From: Alteromonas sp. KUL49
GTDB taxonomy: Bacteria > Pseudomonadota > Gammaproteobacteria > Enterobacterales > Alteromonadaceae
Direction of reading: 5' to 3'
Length of the DNA stretch: 64,000 nt
Assembly (NCBI RefSeq): GCF_006538345.1
Contig: NZ_BJKL01000002.1
Span: 372,001 to 436,000 of the forward strand
Shown here in pieces: positions 26,707-35,716 of the stretch. The stretch's first letter is position 1; each line of letters opens with the position of its first letter. The translations under genes and the position numbers were made by a program. The notes beneath the pieces were generated by a model. The model made no database searches, was not told the origin of the DNA, and saw only the letters and a program-made list of their open reading frames with translations.

Positions 26707-29088
26707 ATGGGTTCTCGTGGAACAGTATTAGTAAGCACACTGCGGGCAAAAGGTTTGAGGAGACTTTGCGTGCTCCTCATGCTCCCTTGCGCACTGTTGT
26801 TGTGCTTTGTGGTCGCTGATTATTGCTTTCCGCTAAAGCAAACTCACAATACTCAAGACTTTGCCCAAGTGGTTACAGATGCAACAGGCCGACCGCTGCG
26901 TATGTTTGCCGACAACAATGGTGTGTGGCGGTACTCTGTAACACTCGATCAAGTGTCTGATGATTACATCACCGCATTGCTTCATTATGAAGACCAGTGG
27001 TTTTATCAACATCCGGGGATTAACCCCATTTCGTTGATCCGCGCAAGTTGGCAGTGGTTGTTAACAGGCGAGCCTGTTTCTGGTGGCTCAACCATTACCA
27101 TGCAAGTGGCGCGCTTGCTCCACCCTCACGACAAGTCGATCTCTGGCAAGCTATATCAAATGTTCAGAGCGCTTCAGTTGGAGTGGCATTACGACAAAGC
27201 TGATATTCTTACGCTGTACGTAAACTACGCTCCCTTTGGAGGTACGTTAGAAGGCGTACAAGCGGCGAGCTATCGGTACCTGGACAAACCCGCCGAGCAA
27301 CTTTCAAAAGCGGAAGCAGCGTTACTAGCCGTGCTACCCCAAGCCCCTTCACGCTTGCGGCCTGACCGCTACCCAGAACGCGCAAAACAAGCCCGAAACA
27401 AAGTGCTTCAGCGACTACTCACCCAGTCAGTATGGTCACATGATGAGATTATTAACGCCATTCAAGAGCCCATATACGCGCGTTATCACAAGCAAGCGAC
27501 ACTCGCGCCACTCTTGTCTCGGCGACTACGCCAACAATATCCCCAGCAGTCGGTTATTTCATCAACTATTGAAATGGAGCTGCAAGCGGCATTAAGCAAC
27601 AAAGTAGCTGACTATATTCGAACTCTACCCGAACACACTTCTGGTGCCGTACTGGTGGTGGACAACAATACCATGGAGGTCAAAGCCTACTTAGGTAGTG
27701 CTAACTTTGGCGATGACGACAGATTCGGTCACGTAGACATGGTAACCGCCCTGCGCTCACCTGGCTCAACATTGAAACCTCTGTTATTTGCCATGGCGCT
27801 GGACGAAGGCATTATTCATGAACAGTCTATGTTGCTGGATACGCCGTTGTCGTTTGGTGACTATCGGCCGCAAAACTTCTCCAGTCATTTTAGTGGCCTT
27901 GTCACTGCTCGTCTGGCACTTCAACGGTCGTTGAACGTTCCAGCGGTGCAGGTGCTTGATGCCCTTGAACCACAGTTATTTTACTCACGGCTGGCAAATG
28001 CTGCTATCCCTTTGCAACTCCCCCAAGGCGCTAAACCTAACTTATCAATGATACTCGGTGGCGTGGGTATTAGCTTGGAAGACTTGGTGAAAGCCTATGC
28101 TGCCCTTGGCTCTGACGGCCTCACCAAACCATTGCGATATAGAAGCGGCGTCACCAATGAAGCAATCTCGCGCCGGTTAGTATCCGATGCAGCATCATGG
28201 ATAACGGTGAATGCACTAAACGAATCAGGGTTAGAGAACGCAACCGACCAAATTGCATACACCAACAAGCGGCGGATGGCCTATAAAACCGGCACCTCAT
28301 ATGGGTTCAGAGACGCTTGGACTATCGCCACCAGCGAACAATACACCATAGGCATTTGGATCGGGCGACCCGACGGTACGGCGATGCCAGACAACTATGG
28401 TCGTAATACGGCAGTGCCACTGTTAAAGCAAATTCTGCCTTTATTCCCCCAACATGCAACGTTAATTGCAGAGAAGCCAGCTAACGTAAAACGGCAATCC
28501 ATATGCTGGCCTTTGGGTACAGCTACAGCAATACAGCCTTCTGATGTTTGCCTCAAAAAAATGCACGCTTGGCTGATTGATGAGACAGCCCCAGCGAGCC
28601 TCATTGAACCCAATAGTAGCAATACCTCGAGCTACGAAGTTACTGTCATGACTAACATAGAGGGTAAGCGAGTACTTCCCAACTGTACTTCTTCAAACGA
28701 CTATAACACTGCTACCACTACTTTGGCTGTGTGGCCGGTAACCGCGGAGCCTTATCTTCCTGTGACTCAACGAAGATATAAACGTATACCGCCATTGGCA
28801 CAGGACTGTCTCTCGGCTAACAGCTCGCATCACCTGCAAATAGCCGGAGTTATTGAAGACGCATTAATTGTTAAATCGCCCCTGGCGACAATTTCTCCAT
28901 CACTGTCATTAAATGCCAATGGTAGTGAAGGCGATATCCACTGGTATCTCAATGGGCGATATCAAGGTAAAACCTTGGGTACACAAAAAATACAAATTCC
29001 ATTGTCACAAAGTGGCGAAAATCAGGTCAATATTATTGATGGTACGGGGCAAATTGCCGCGGTAGGTTTTATGTACGAGGCAGAGTGA
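26707..29088 (+). CDS. pbpC: Penicillin-binding protein 1C
   Basis: The 793-residue protein has one N-terminal membrane helix (about 20-40). A GT51 transglycosylase domain (about 60-235) follows, with EDxxFxxHxG-type HYEDQWFYQHPG, SGGSTITMQ and the RPDRYP segment. The transpeptidase domain carries SxxK at Ser354-Lys357 (SPGSTLKP), the SxN-type RSLNVPA and KTGTS at 527-531. A BiPBP-type C-terminal domain (about 690-790) ends it. It polymerises and may crosslink peptidoglycan. It forms an operon with the upstream alpha-2-macroglobulin gene and the downstream hydrolase. Confidence 0.95.
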   Translation: MGSRGTVLVSTLRAKGLRRLCVLLMLPCALLLCFVVADYCFPLKQTHNTQDFAQVVTDATGRPLRMFADNNGVWRYSVTLDQVSDDYITALLHYEDQWFYQHPGINPISLIRASWQWLLTGEPVSGGSTITMQVARLLHPHDKSISGKLYQMFRALQLEWHYDKADILTLYVNYAPFGGTLEGVQAASYRYLDKPAEQLSKAEAALLAVLPQAPSRLRPDRYPERAKQARNKVLQRLLTQSVWSHDEIINAIQEPIYARYHKQATLAPLLSRRLRQQYPQQSVISSTIEMELQAALSNKVADYIRTLPEHTSGAVLVVDNNTMEVKAYLGSANFGDDDRFGHVDMVTALRSPGSTLKPLLFAMALDEGIIHEQSMLLDTPLSFGDYRPQNFSSHFSGLVTARLALQRSLNVPAVQVLDALEPQLFYSRLANAAIPLQLPQGAKPNLSMILGGVGISLEDLVKAYAALGSDGLTKPLRYRSGVTNEAISRRLVSDAASWITVNALNESGLENATDQIAYTNKRRMAYKTGTSYGFRDAWTIATSEQYTIGIWIGRPDGTAMPDNYGRNTAVPLLKQILPLFPQHATLIAEKPANVKRQSICWPLGTATAIQPSDVCLKKMHAWLIDETAPASLIEPNSSNTSSYEVTVMTNIEGKRVLPNCTSSNDYNTATTTLAVWPVTAEPYLPVTQRRYKRIPPLAQDCLSANSSHHLQIAGVIEDALIVKSPLATISPSLSLNANGSEGDIHWYLNGRYQGKTLGTQKIQIPLSQSGENQVNIIDGTGQIAAVGFMYEAE

Positions 29089-29111
29089 ACAGATAGAAAG
29101 GAATGGTATTA

Positions 29112-29987
29112 ATGCAGGCAATTGAACAATGGTGCTATCAAGCCTACCTGAAATTACAACGGAAGGTAAACCGTGTTTCTATCAAGACGCTTTCAGTGCA
29201 GGAAGGCTCAATAAGCTATTTAGAGGGTGGCCAAGGTGAGAGTGTTGTTCTGCTACATGGATTTGGTGCAGACAAGGACAATTGGGCGCCGCTGTGTGGA
29301 TATTTGTCGAAGCACTACAAGGTCATTGTGCCTGATATTCCTGGGTTTGGAGGCAGCTACATGCCTGAGTCGGGCTTCTCAATATTGGAACAAGTGAAAA
29401 GAATAGAACGCTTTATTTCTGCCAAAGGTCTCACAGAATATCGTGTGATTGGCAACTCATATGGAGGCTATTTAGCGGCATTACTCGCAAGTAGAAACAG
29501 TGCCAATGTTACTCAGTTAACACTAATAAACCCGTTAGGGGTGGAAAAAACAGAGTACACTCAGGTTTTTCAGGACATACTTAAAGGCGAGTCGCCTCTA
29601 TTGTTACCTAAAAACAAGAGTGACCTCAAAGCCTTAATCGCCAAGTGTTTTGTGAAGCCGCCGTTCATTCCCGGTTTTGCGTTATCATGCATGCTAAGAA
29701 GAGCTAAATCTCAATGCCAAGTGCATGAGCAGCTGTTCTACACCACGCACAAATTCAACGATGGCCACATTCAATTCGACTACCCACTTGAAGAGCTACT
29801 CGCACAAACACCTGTACAAACCCTGACCGTCTGGGGCGCAAAAGACGACATTCTGTCGGTCGTGGGACTAGCTACACTCAGAACACTGAATAACAGCCAC
29901 CTGCAATTTGAATGTATGGAAAACAGCGGGCATTTATTGCATATGGAATCGCCAAAGGCACTGTTCACATTGCTAACCAAACAATAA
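29112..29987 (+). CDS. Alpha/beta-fold hydrolase
   Basis: AAAGGA with good spacing favours the ATG at 29112 over 29103 (291 residues). The fold shows the oxyanion segment LLHGFGADKDNW (about 47-58), nucleophile Ser116 in GNSYGG, an acid in WGAKDD and a His in SGHLLHME. Similarity is to monoacylglycerol lipase or MhpC-like esterases; the substrate is unknown. It lies 23 bp after pbpC and is probably co-transcribed with the cell-envelope pair. It ends 8 bp before the convergent HAD gene. Confidence 0.88.
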   Translation: MQAIEQWCYQAYLKLQRKVNRVSIKTLSVQEGSISYLEGGQGESVVLLHGFGADKDNWAPLCGYLSKHYKVIVPDIPGFGGSYMPESGFSILEQVKRIERFISAKGLTEYRVIGNSYGGYLAALLASRNSANVTQLTLINPLGVEKTEYTQVFQDILKGESPLLLPKNKSDLKALIAKCFVKPPFIPGFALSCMLRRAKSQCQVHEQLFYTTHKFNDGHIQFDYPLEELLAQTPVQTLTVWGAKDDILSVVGLATLRTLNNSHLQFECMENSGHLLHMESPKALFTLLTKQ

Positions 29988-29994
29988 TGGTGTG

Positions 29995-30825
29995 TTACAA
30001 GTTAAACCGTTCACGCAGAAACTGAGCAACGCCATCTTCATGATGGTGGCCAATCACGGAACTGGCTAATTTCTTAATCTCTTCTTTAGCATTTTGTGGT
30101 GCATAACTTTCATGGGCTAATTTAAACATGCTGGCATCGTTGTAACTGTCGCCAAAGCATATAATGTTACTGCCACCTAACTGATCGCTAAGTGCTTGTA
30201 CCGCACTGCCCTTGTTGGCTAATCGATGATGGATATCAATCCAGCTCAAGTGATCCCCTTCGATGGCATACCCCGAATAGGCGACTAGGCTGTCGTAACG
30301 GCTGACATAATCATCGACCTCACCAATGGTTTGCGTGTCACCAATCATACTGATGTTTGTTACGGCTTGATCTTCTGAAAGTAATGACAAAGGCCGCTGA
30401 ATCAATTCACTTTTCGCAAAATATTTGTTGATAAGGTCCTTTTCCGCCTGATGCTTTGGCGGGCTGTGATAGACAAAATGTTCATGATTAGCACTATCAG
30501 AAGATACCGTATTCACAAAGGGCGTTATACCGATGGATTGTGCATAATCTACAATATAGGAAACTTCATTTTGATTAAGCAGATTTTCCAGCGTGAGACC
30601 GTTGTCTCTCGGGTCCCACACTGTTACTCCATTACTGTATATATGAGGTAAGTCAAAACTGTGATTGCCCAGTACCCGTTGAGCAGACAACATAGTTCTG
30701 CCTGTAGCTACCGTATGGGCAATATTCTTATCCCTCAACATATGCAAGGTATCAATAGTGTACGTGGACAGCTCAGAATTTTTATTGAGCAAAGTACCGT
30801 CTAAATCAAAAAATATAACGTCCAT
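29995..30825 (-). CDS. HAD-superfamily (Cof/YidA-type) phosphatase
   Basis: The 276-residue protein has the HAD motif I FFDLDGTLL with Asp7 and Asp9. Motif II is in ATGRT, and NKGSAVQAL provides the motif III lysine. Motif IV, CFGDSYNDASMF, is characteristic of the Cof-type IIB subfamily. Members dephosphorylate sugar phosphates or cofactors in the cytoplasm. It is a single gene; the substrate is not predictable. Confidence 0.92.
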   Translation of the reverse strand: MDVIFFDLDGTLLNKNSELSTYTIDTLHMLRDKNIAHTVATGRTMLSAQRVLGNHSFDLPHIYSNGVTVWDPRDNGLTLENLLNQNEVSYIVDYAQSIGITPFVNTVSSDSANHEHFVYHSPPKHQAEKDLINKYFAKSELIQRPLSLLSEDQAVTNISMIGDTQTIGEVDDYVSRYDSLVAYSGYAIEGDHLSWIDIHHRLANKGSAVQALSDQLGGSNIICFGDSYNDASMFKLAHESYAPQNAKEEIKKLASSVIGHHHEDGVAQFLRERFNL

Positions 30826-30891
30826 AATTAATCATCTGAGTGCGTGTAAATAAGTATACGAAGCGAATCGACGATCCGATTATAGGGATAC

Positions 30892-31605
30892 CTACTTTCC
30901 GCGTCGTAGACAAAGTATGAGCATGGGTACTAAAGCGACTAGTAATCCTGCAGGAGCAGAGACGTAATTTATACCAATGGAGACATTATCAAACCCGTAT
31001 GCTTCATTAGAGTACCCTTGGTTTGTGCTCGCAGAGATAGTTACGGTTAACGTATCACTCGTATGGCTGATACCTGAAAAAACATCTAAGTCATTAAAGT
31101 CATAGATATGAGTGCCCCAAGTACTACTAACATATGCTGACTGTGTAGCCGTAACGATACTCGAATTCGCAGTTACACCATATTCTTTGTAGTCGTGAAC
31201 AAGTGGCTCTGAGAAACCGTTAGCATTACCAAAACCCAAGCCACCGGATATTACTTCAACGCCGTCTACCGTAACAGAAAAAACATCATCGTCGCGAGAG
31301 GGGTCAACAGATCCTATTCGGGCAATAATAAATCCCAAATTTATTGAACTGTGAGCTGCTAGATTTTGAAATACAAATGTCATACTACTTGTACCAGAAG
31401 CATCTGTTCTCAAATAACTTCCTGAGAACCCGCCGGTTTGATAAGCGGTGCTGGAATCCGTTGTTTCAACCAAGTTTGAAAAAGATGATGAAAAAACGTT
31501 GGAAACTAATGTACCGTCTGCATCAATGGCATTGATTAAACTGGCTTGGAGTGTGGTGGCAAAAATTGATAGGCAAAATGTTAAAACTATTCTGAACAAC
31601 TTCAC
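30892..31605 (-). CDS. Secreted PEP-CTERM-like protein (VSAP variant)
   Basis: The GTG at 31605 has AAAAGGA 7 bases upstream. The 237-residue product has a signal peptide (cut near LQAS), a beta-rich low-complexity body and a C-terminal tripartite tail: VSAPAG, a hydrophobic helix LLVALVPMLILCL, then RRGK. This is the layout of exosortase-sorted PEP-CTERM proteins, with the VSAP variant seen in marine gammaproteobacteria. The tail would be cut by an exosortase, and the body exported to the surface or matrix. No exosortase gene is in the window. A sigma-54-like promoter lies upstream. Confidence 0.75.
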   Translation of the reverse strand: MKLFRIVLTFCLSIFATTLQASLINAIDADGTLVSNVFSSSFSNLVETTDSSTAYQTGGFSGSYLRTDASGTSSMTFVFQNLAAHSSINLGFIIARIGSVDPSRDDDVFSVTVDGVEVISGGLGFGNANGFSEPLVHDYKEYGVTANSSIVTATQSAYVSSTWGTHIYDFNDLDVFSGISHTSDTLTVTISASTNQGYSNEAYGFDNVSIGINYVSAPAGLLVALVPMLILCLRRGK

Positions 31606-31644
31606 TTGGTGATCCTTTTATTTTTTACTTCAACCGGACACTCC

Positions 31645-31661
31645 AGCAAGTTACATACCAT
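31645..31661 (-). promoter_or_regulatory. Sigma-54-like promoter of the PEP-CTERM-like gene
   Basis: On the minus strand ATGGTATGTAACTTGCT fits the -24/-12 layout (TGG, ten bases, TTGCT), deviating mainly at C-to-T in the -24 box. The start site would be near 31634, 29 bases before the GTG. PEP-CTERM genes in other bacteria are known to use sigma-54. Confidence 0.6.
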
Positions 31662-31811
31662 TGAAATTTAATATATTTTTCATATTGTTATAAAAACACC
31701 TTTTACATTTTGTTAAAAATACTGACAGTCTGCCGCTATAAAAATCACATCAAAAGAGATTAGTGACAAGTCATAGGGCTGATTTTGATATAAACATTTT
31801 CGTTATACATC

Positions 31812-31836
31812 GAACCTTTTTGTTCCCTACCTCGTC
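31812..31836 (+). promoter_or_regulatory. ECF-type promoter (probable autoregulation)
   Basis: GAACCTTT (31812-31819) and CGTC (31833-31836) form the -35 and -10 elements typical of extracytoplasmic-function sigma factors, with about 15 bp between them. They lie 25 bp upstream of the ECF sigma gene, whose ribosome site is GAGAGGGA. Autoregulation is inferred. Confidence 0.65.
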
Positions 31837-31860
31837 ATTAGGGCAAAAGAGAGGGAAATA

Positions 31861-32391
31861 ATGCAAAACGCGAAGCGCGCACTTCTGGTATTGGATGCGC
31901 AAACCGGTGATAAAAAAGCCTGGCACAGTTTGGTAAAACAGCACCACAGAGGGTTAGTTAGCTTTGCGGTGAAGCTTTGTCGAAACACAGATATGGCCCA
32001 AGACATAGTGCAAGATACTTGGCTGAGCGCTGCTAAATCATTGCGGAATTTGCGGGATCCGAGTTTGTTTAAGCCTTGGCTCTATCGCATTTTACGCTGG
32101 CGTGTCGTTGATGCACAACGTAAAGCAAGTCGCTACGAAACATCAGCGGATGATGTTGACGCCGCAGTAGCAGCGCCACAGAGCGTAGATCAAAGTCCAT
32201 GTAATCTTTGGGACAGAGCGGAACTGAATGAGTTAGATAAACAATGCTTGCACTTGTTTTACCTCGACGAACTTAAAATCACCGAAATTGCCGTGGTGCT
32301 AAATATATCAGCCGGAACCATAAAATCTCGGCTACACAGGGCCAGAGGCCGACTAAAGACATTGTTGGAGAATGAAAATGAAGATAGATGA
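31861..32391 (+). CDS. ECF-family RNA polymerase sigma factor
   Basis: The 176-residue protein has sigma region 2 (about 25-95: AQDIVQDTWLSAAKSL, then LFKPWLYRILRWRVVD) and region 4 (about 115-170). Region 4 ends in the helix-turn-helix LKITEIAVVLNISAGTIKSRLHRARGRL. No extra domain is present. The gene overlaps the next by 14 bp. It should direct transcription from the ECF-like promoter upstream and perhaps elsewhere. The neighbouring membrane protein is the candidate anti-sigma factor. Confidence 0.95.
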   Translation: MQNAKRALLVLDAQTGDKKAWHSLVKQHHRGLVSFAVKLCRNTDMAQDIVQDTWLSAAKSLRNLRDPSLFKPWLYRILRWRVVDAQRKASRYETSADDVDAAVAAPQSVDQSPCNLWDRAELNELDKQCLHLFYLDELKITEIAVVLNISAGTIKSRLHRARGRLKTLLENENEDR

Positions 32392-32743
32392 GCATATCAA
32401 GCGTGAGTTAGAAAATGAGCAAGCCCAGTTAGACGCCATGCTCAAACAGGAGCATGGTTTATTTGGCATGTTGGCCGACACTTTTAAAGGTAGCCTGCGA
32501 GGTTGGATGATACTGATTACAGCAATTACCATTGCACTAACCGTACTCATGTTTTACTCGGGTTATCAGTTTTTTACCGCGAGTTCATTGGACGACAGGG
32601 TGTTGTGGGGCATCAGTTTTGTGATTGTATTGTTTGCACAAGCTATGATGAAACTATGGACCTGGATGGAAATGAATCGAGTATCGCTACTCCGCTCAAT
32701 TAAGCATTTGGAACTTGAGCTCAGTCAGTATCGCGACAAATAA
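32378..32743 (+). CDS. Small two-helix membrane protein (DUF6768-like), candidate anti-sigma factor
   Basis: I start at ATG 32378, where GGAG is 7 bases upstream; ATG 32372 is too close to it. The 121-residue product has a charged N-terminal region (about 1-40, EHIKRELENEQAQLDAMLKQE) that faces the cytoplasm. Two membrane helices follow (about 45-65 and 78-95), then a charged C-terminal helix. The layout matches the DUF6768-type proteins found after ECF sigma genes. The overlap with the sigma gene supports a role in controlling it. No zinc-binding anti-sigma motif is present. Confidence 0.75.
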   Translation: MKIDEHIKRELENEQAQLDAMLKQEHGLFGMLADTFKGSLRGWMILITAITIALTVLMFYSGYQFFTASSLDDRVLWGISFVIVLFAQAMMKLWTWMEMNRVSLLRSIKHLELELSQYRDK

Positions 32744-32869
32744 CAAGTGAAAAAGTGATGTGTTTATAGTGCGTTGTGAGAGCAAGGGAGAGGATCTAAG
32801 GCTTATTTCACAAGGGTTTCACATCACTTTTTTTACGCTATTTTCTTTTTTATCAATAACGAGAAAACT

Positions 32870-33589
32870 ATGCGTATTCAACACTGGTTACCTTTGGCGT
32901 TGGCTATTCACGTTAGCGCCACATCTGCGTCAGACAAAACACTCACACAACAACTCGAAGAGAAAATTGAACAAGCCATTATAGCGGTTGAACAAACGCC
33001 AAGGCAGCAATGGGCATATACAGTGTCTCGTTTTGAAAACGAAGAGGGCGATATTAGTCAAAGTGTTGAACGATATGATCCTAATCACGAAAGTGAGAAC
33101 ATGTGGGAACTCGTCAGTATCAACAATAATGCCCCAACCAACGCACAGCAAAATGCGTTTAAGGCTGAGAAACTTGAGCATTCCAAAAATGGAGGAAATA
33201 GCCTGTTGATAGACTTACGTGAACTCATCAACCTAAACGAACTTGAGTTCATTGCGAGCAATGGAGAAATCACAGAGATAGGATTTCCAGTACAAATAGC
33301 AAAACTGGGTGATGATGCGAATGGAAAACTCCAAGGCACCTTACGCTACAACGAAGAACTAGGATTTATCGAGAAAATTATTGTGGTTAACAATGCCGAT
33401 TTTTCACCGATATTTAGCGCAACCATCAGCGATTTAAAAATGACCTTCAGCTTCACAAAACGTCAGGGCGCAATATTGCCCCACCAAACAACACTGGATA
33501 TGAAAGGTCGATTCGCTTTCTTCACCAAAATCGACGAAACCTCAACCGATACCTACTCTGGCTATCAGTATTATGGCGAACAGCACTAA
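32870..33589 (+). CDS. Exported protein of unknown function in the ECF operon
   Basis: The 239-residue protein has a signal peptide (MRIQHWLPLALAIHVSATSA) and a beta-rich mature part, with a helical start (about 25-45) and strands from about 60 to 239. I recognise no domain. It lies 126 bp after the small membrane protein gene. It could be a periplasmic sensor or a target of the ECF sigma factor, but that rests only on position. A bidirectional hairpin follows. Confidence 0.7.
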   Translation: MRIQHWLPLALAIHVSATSASDKTLTQQLEEKIEQAIIAVEQTPRQQWAYTVSRFENEEGDISQSVERYDPNHESENMWELVSINNNAPTNAQQNAFKAEKLEHSKNGGNSLLIDLRELINLNELEFIASNGEITEIGFPVQIAKLGDDANGKLQGTLRYNEELGFIEKIIVVNNADFSPIFSATISDLKMTFSFTKRQGAILPHQTTLDMKGRFAFFTKIDETSTDTYSGYQYYGEQH

Positions 33590-33605
33590 GAAACTGACAA
33601 TAAAA

Positions 33606-33628
33606 AGCCGCAGTCAAATACTGCGGCT
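33606..33628. terminator. Bidirectional hairpin terminator
   Basis: A perfect 9-bp stem, AGCCGCAGT/ACTGCGGCT, has a 5-base loop. It is preceded by AAAAA, which reads as a T-run for the convergent DJ-1 family gene, and followed by AGGTTT on the plus strand. Confidence 0.8.
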
Positions 33629-33649
33629 AGGTTTAACAATCAACACTTA

Positions 33650-34726
33650 CTAAGCGGTCAAATCTCTGATTCTGCTAGCAATAGAGAACAAATCGATGCC
33701 TTCAACAATGTCCCATTTCATCAATGCCATGATTCCATGCATTAGAATTAATATCCGTTGAAATACCTCTGGCTGCTCTTCTACCATGGCTATCGCTGCG
33801 TCAAAACCTTGCAGCTTATAAGTCATTAATAGGGCCACTGAATACTCTTCTGGAGTCAGTTTTCGCACCTTGGGCTCGTACCCTAGCTCAGCAACCACCA
33901 TTTCTGCCATCTTCCATACCGACCACGGATTTTGCCCAGTAATGAGCTTGCCGTCTTGTACTACTTGCTCTAAGTACACCATACCAGGGTTGAACTGCGC
34001 GCCCTGTTCTCGCAATTTATCTTCTAATAGAAATGGAAAAATTTGTTTTGCATCTGGAATCAAAAATAATTCTTCTTCATTGGTAAATCCGCTGATCTGC
34101 TTGTTGGCGATCAGCGACTCTCCGTTGTCCAGTAACACATTGACCAAAGCAGCTGGACCATGACATACAGCACTCACTACTTTGCCACCTTGATACAGTG
34201 ATTTAGTAATATGTTGAATATCCGGATTGTCTGGAAAATCAAACATGGTGCCTTTTCCGCCTACAAAATATACCGCTTCATAGTCATCAGGATTTATCTC
34301 CGAAAGCGGCATCGAGTTGTTAACCTTGCTTTGTATGTCGGCATCGTTCAAAAAGGCATAGTCAAAGCGTCCCATATCTTCACCGTCTATCACAACGGGT
34401 GGCTTTCCGCCTTTAGGGCTGGCGATATCAACTTCAAACCCGTTCGCCACAAATACCCAATAGGCTCTTGCCAACTCAGTGTGTTCATAACCCGTTTGTT
34501 TGTCGTCCCCCATTCGATCAACACTGGTAACCACAGCGAGAATCTTTCCGCGATAGCTAGGTACATCTTGTGTGACATAAGTAAGATCTTGAGTTTGTGT
34601 TTGTTTAAGCGTTTCGAAATGAGACTTATCAGGAAGCAACCCTTTAACCCAAGACTTTGCCCCGTATAGCGATGCCGACATGAGCCCCACTAAAATAACA
34701 ACGCTAATTACCAGTTTTTTAATCAC
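33650..34726 (-). CDS. Membrane-anchored DJ-1/PfpI (Hsp31-like) family protein
   Basis: The 358-residue protein starts with a hydrophobic helix (about 4-25), probably an uncleaved anchor or signal. The DJ-1/PfpI domain follows (about 65-290). The nucleophile elbow is VCHGPAALV with Cys198-His199, and an upstream Glu91 lies in GYEHTELA. This is the arrangement of Hsp31/glyoxalase III-like members. A C-terminal helical extension (about 295-358) is unusual. Possible functions are methylglyoxal detoxification or chaperone activity at the envelope. It is divergent from the borosin operon, with 149 bp between them. Confidence 0.82.
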   Translation of the reverse strand: MIKKLVISVVILVGLMSASLYGAKSWVKGLLPDKSHFETLKQTQTQDLTYVTQDVPSYRGKILAVVTSVDRMGDDKQTGYEHTELARAYWVFVANGFEVDIASPKGGKPPVVIDGEDMGRFDYAFLNDADIQSKVNNSMPLSEINPDDYEAVYFVGGKGTMFDFPDNPDIQHITKSLYQGGKVVSAVCHGPAALVNVLLDNGESLIANKQISGFTNEEELFLIPDAKQIFPFLLEDKLREQGAQFNPGMVYLEQVVQDGKLITGQNPWSVWKMAEMVVAELGYEPKVRKLTPEEYSVALLMTYKLQGFDAAIAMVEEQPEVFQRILILMHGIMALMKWDIVEGIDLFSIASRIRDLTA

Positions 34727-34744
34727 GCTAATCTCTCCTTCAAG

Positions 34745-34757
34745 TTGTTAATAACAA
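34745..34757. promoter_or_regulatory. Small palindrome in the DJ-1/borosin divergent promoter region
   Basis: TTGTTAATAACAA is a perfect 13-bp palindrome 18 bp before the DJ-1 start and 119 bp before the methyltransferase start. It is a candidate operator only. No clear -35/-10 pair for the borosin operon was recognised. Confidence 0.3.
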
Positions 34758-34875
34758 ACTACTTCTCTTGGCGTGAAACGAATGTGAAATCAATCCAGAA
34801 AGGTGATATAGCATATTGTTCGAATCTAATTTATAGTGATTGAGTTGTCATGCGCAAAAATTGAAAAAGGAAGTC

Positions 34876-35715
34876 ATGAGCACAGCTAAAAAGGGAGAGT
34901 TAGTCGTTGTTGGTACTGGGATCAGTGTTGCAGGCCAAATAACACTTGCCGCAAAAAGTCATATTGAGAACGCCGACATAGTATTCATGGGTATTATGAA
35001 TAAGGTCGGCGAGCATATTGTTACAACGCTCAATCCCAACTGTGTATCTTTAGATGACTTGTACATGGAAGGTAAATCTCGCGCCCATACTTATGAGCAA
35101 ATGGCTGACCGTATCGTTCAAGCTGTAGTTGAAGGTAACAAAGTGTGCGCTGCCTTTTATGGTCACGCCGGTGTATTCGTTACGCCCTCTCACGACGCCA
35201 TTAGAAAAGTCCGCGCACTAGGCTTAAGTGCAACAATGCTACCAGGCATATCAGCAGAAGATTGCCTTATAGCTGACCTAGGCATCGACCCGTCGCAATA
35301 TGGTTGCCAATCTTACGAGGCCACACAATTCCTGTTTCGCGATTACCGCATAGACCCATACATGACCCAAATCATATGGCAGATTGGATTAGCGGGTGAA
35401 GCTACACTTAAAGTGCTAAATTCTGAACACAATAAACCAGGGTTGGTTTTGCTTACTGAAATATTGCTAGAAAACTACCCTGAAGATCATGAACTCATTG
35501 TTTATGAGGCCGCAACGTTGCCCGTATGCGAGCCTAAGATTCAAAAGATTCGACTTAGTGAACTTGTAAATACTCCAACTACGTTGATTTCGACGCTAGT
35601 TGTTCCATCGTTAGGCTTGCCAAAATATCGCCAAGATAGGCTCGCCAAGCTAGGTTTAACAGAGCAAGAAGTAAGTAACTACCGAAACCCTAACTTAAGT
35701 GAAAAAGGAAATTAA
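34876..35715 (+). CDS. Borosin peptide-backbone alpha-N-methyltransferase (SonM-like)
   Basis: ATG 34876 is preceded by AAAGGAAG; a TTG at 34840 would add 12 residues. The 279-residue protein has the tetrapyrrole-methylase fold with SAM loop VVVGTGISVAGQ (10-21), YGHAGVF (95-101) and GISAEDCLIADLGID. Tyr63, Arg69, Tyr73 and Tyr95 reproduce exactly the spacing of OphMA Tyr66, Arg72, Tyr76 and Tyr98, the catalytic set of borosin enzymes. Overall it resembles Shewanella SonM. It should methylate backbone amides of the peptide encoded one base downstream, a split (non-fused) borosin arrangement. Cobalamin-pathway context is absent, which argues against a corrin methylase. Assignment is from recalled family features. 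Confidence 0.88.
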   Translation: MSTAKKGELVVVGTGISVAGQITLAAKSHIENADIVFMGIMNKVGEHIVTTLNPNCVSLDDLYMEGKSRAHTYEQMADRIVQAVVEGNKVCAAFYGHAGVFVTPSHDAIRKVRALGLSATMLPGISAEDCLIADLGIDPSQYGCQSYEATQFLFRDYRIDPYMTQIIWQIGLAGEATLKVLNSEHNKPGLVLLTEILLENYPEDHELIVYEAATLPVCEPKIQKIRLSELVNTPTTLISTLVVPSLGLPKYRQDRLAKLGLTEQEVSNYRNPNLSEKGN

Positions 35716-35716
35716 G

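Noticed and set aside
34876..35715. Corrin or siroheme biosynthesis methylase
   Set aside because: No cobalamin genes nearby, and the Tyr/Arg/Tyr/Tyr set plus the adjacent peptide gene fit borosin enzymes.
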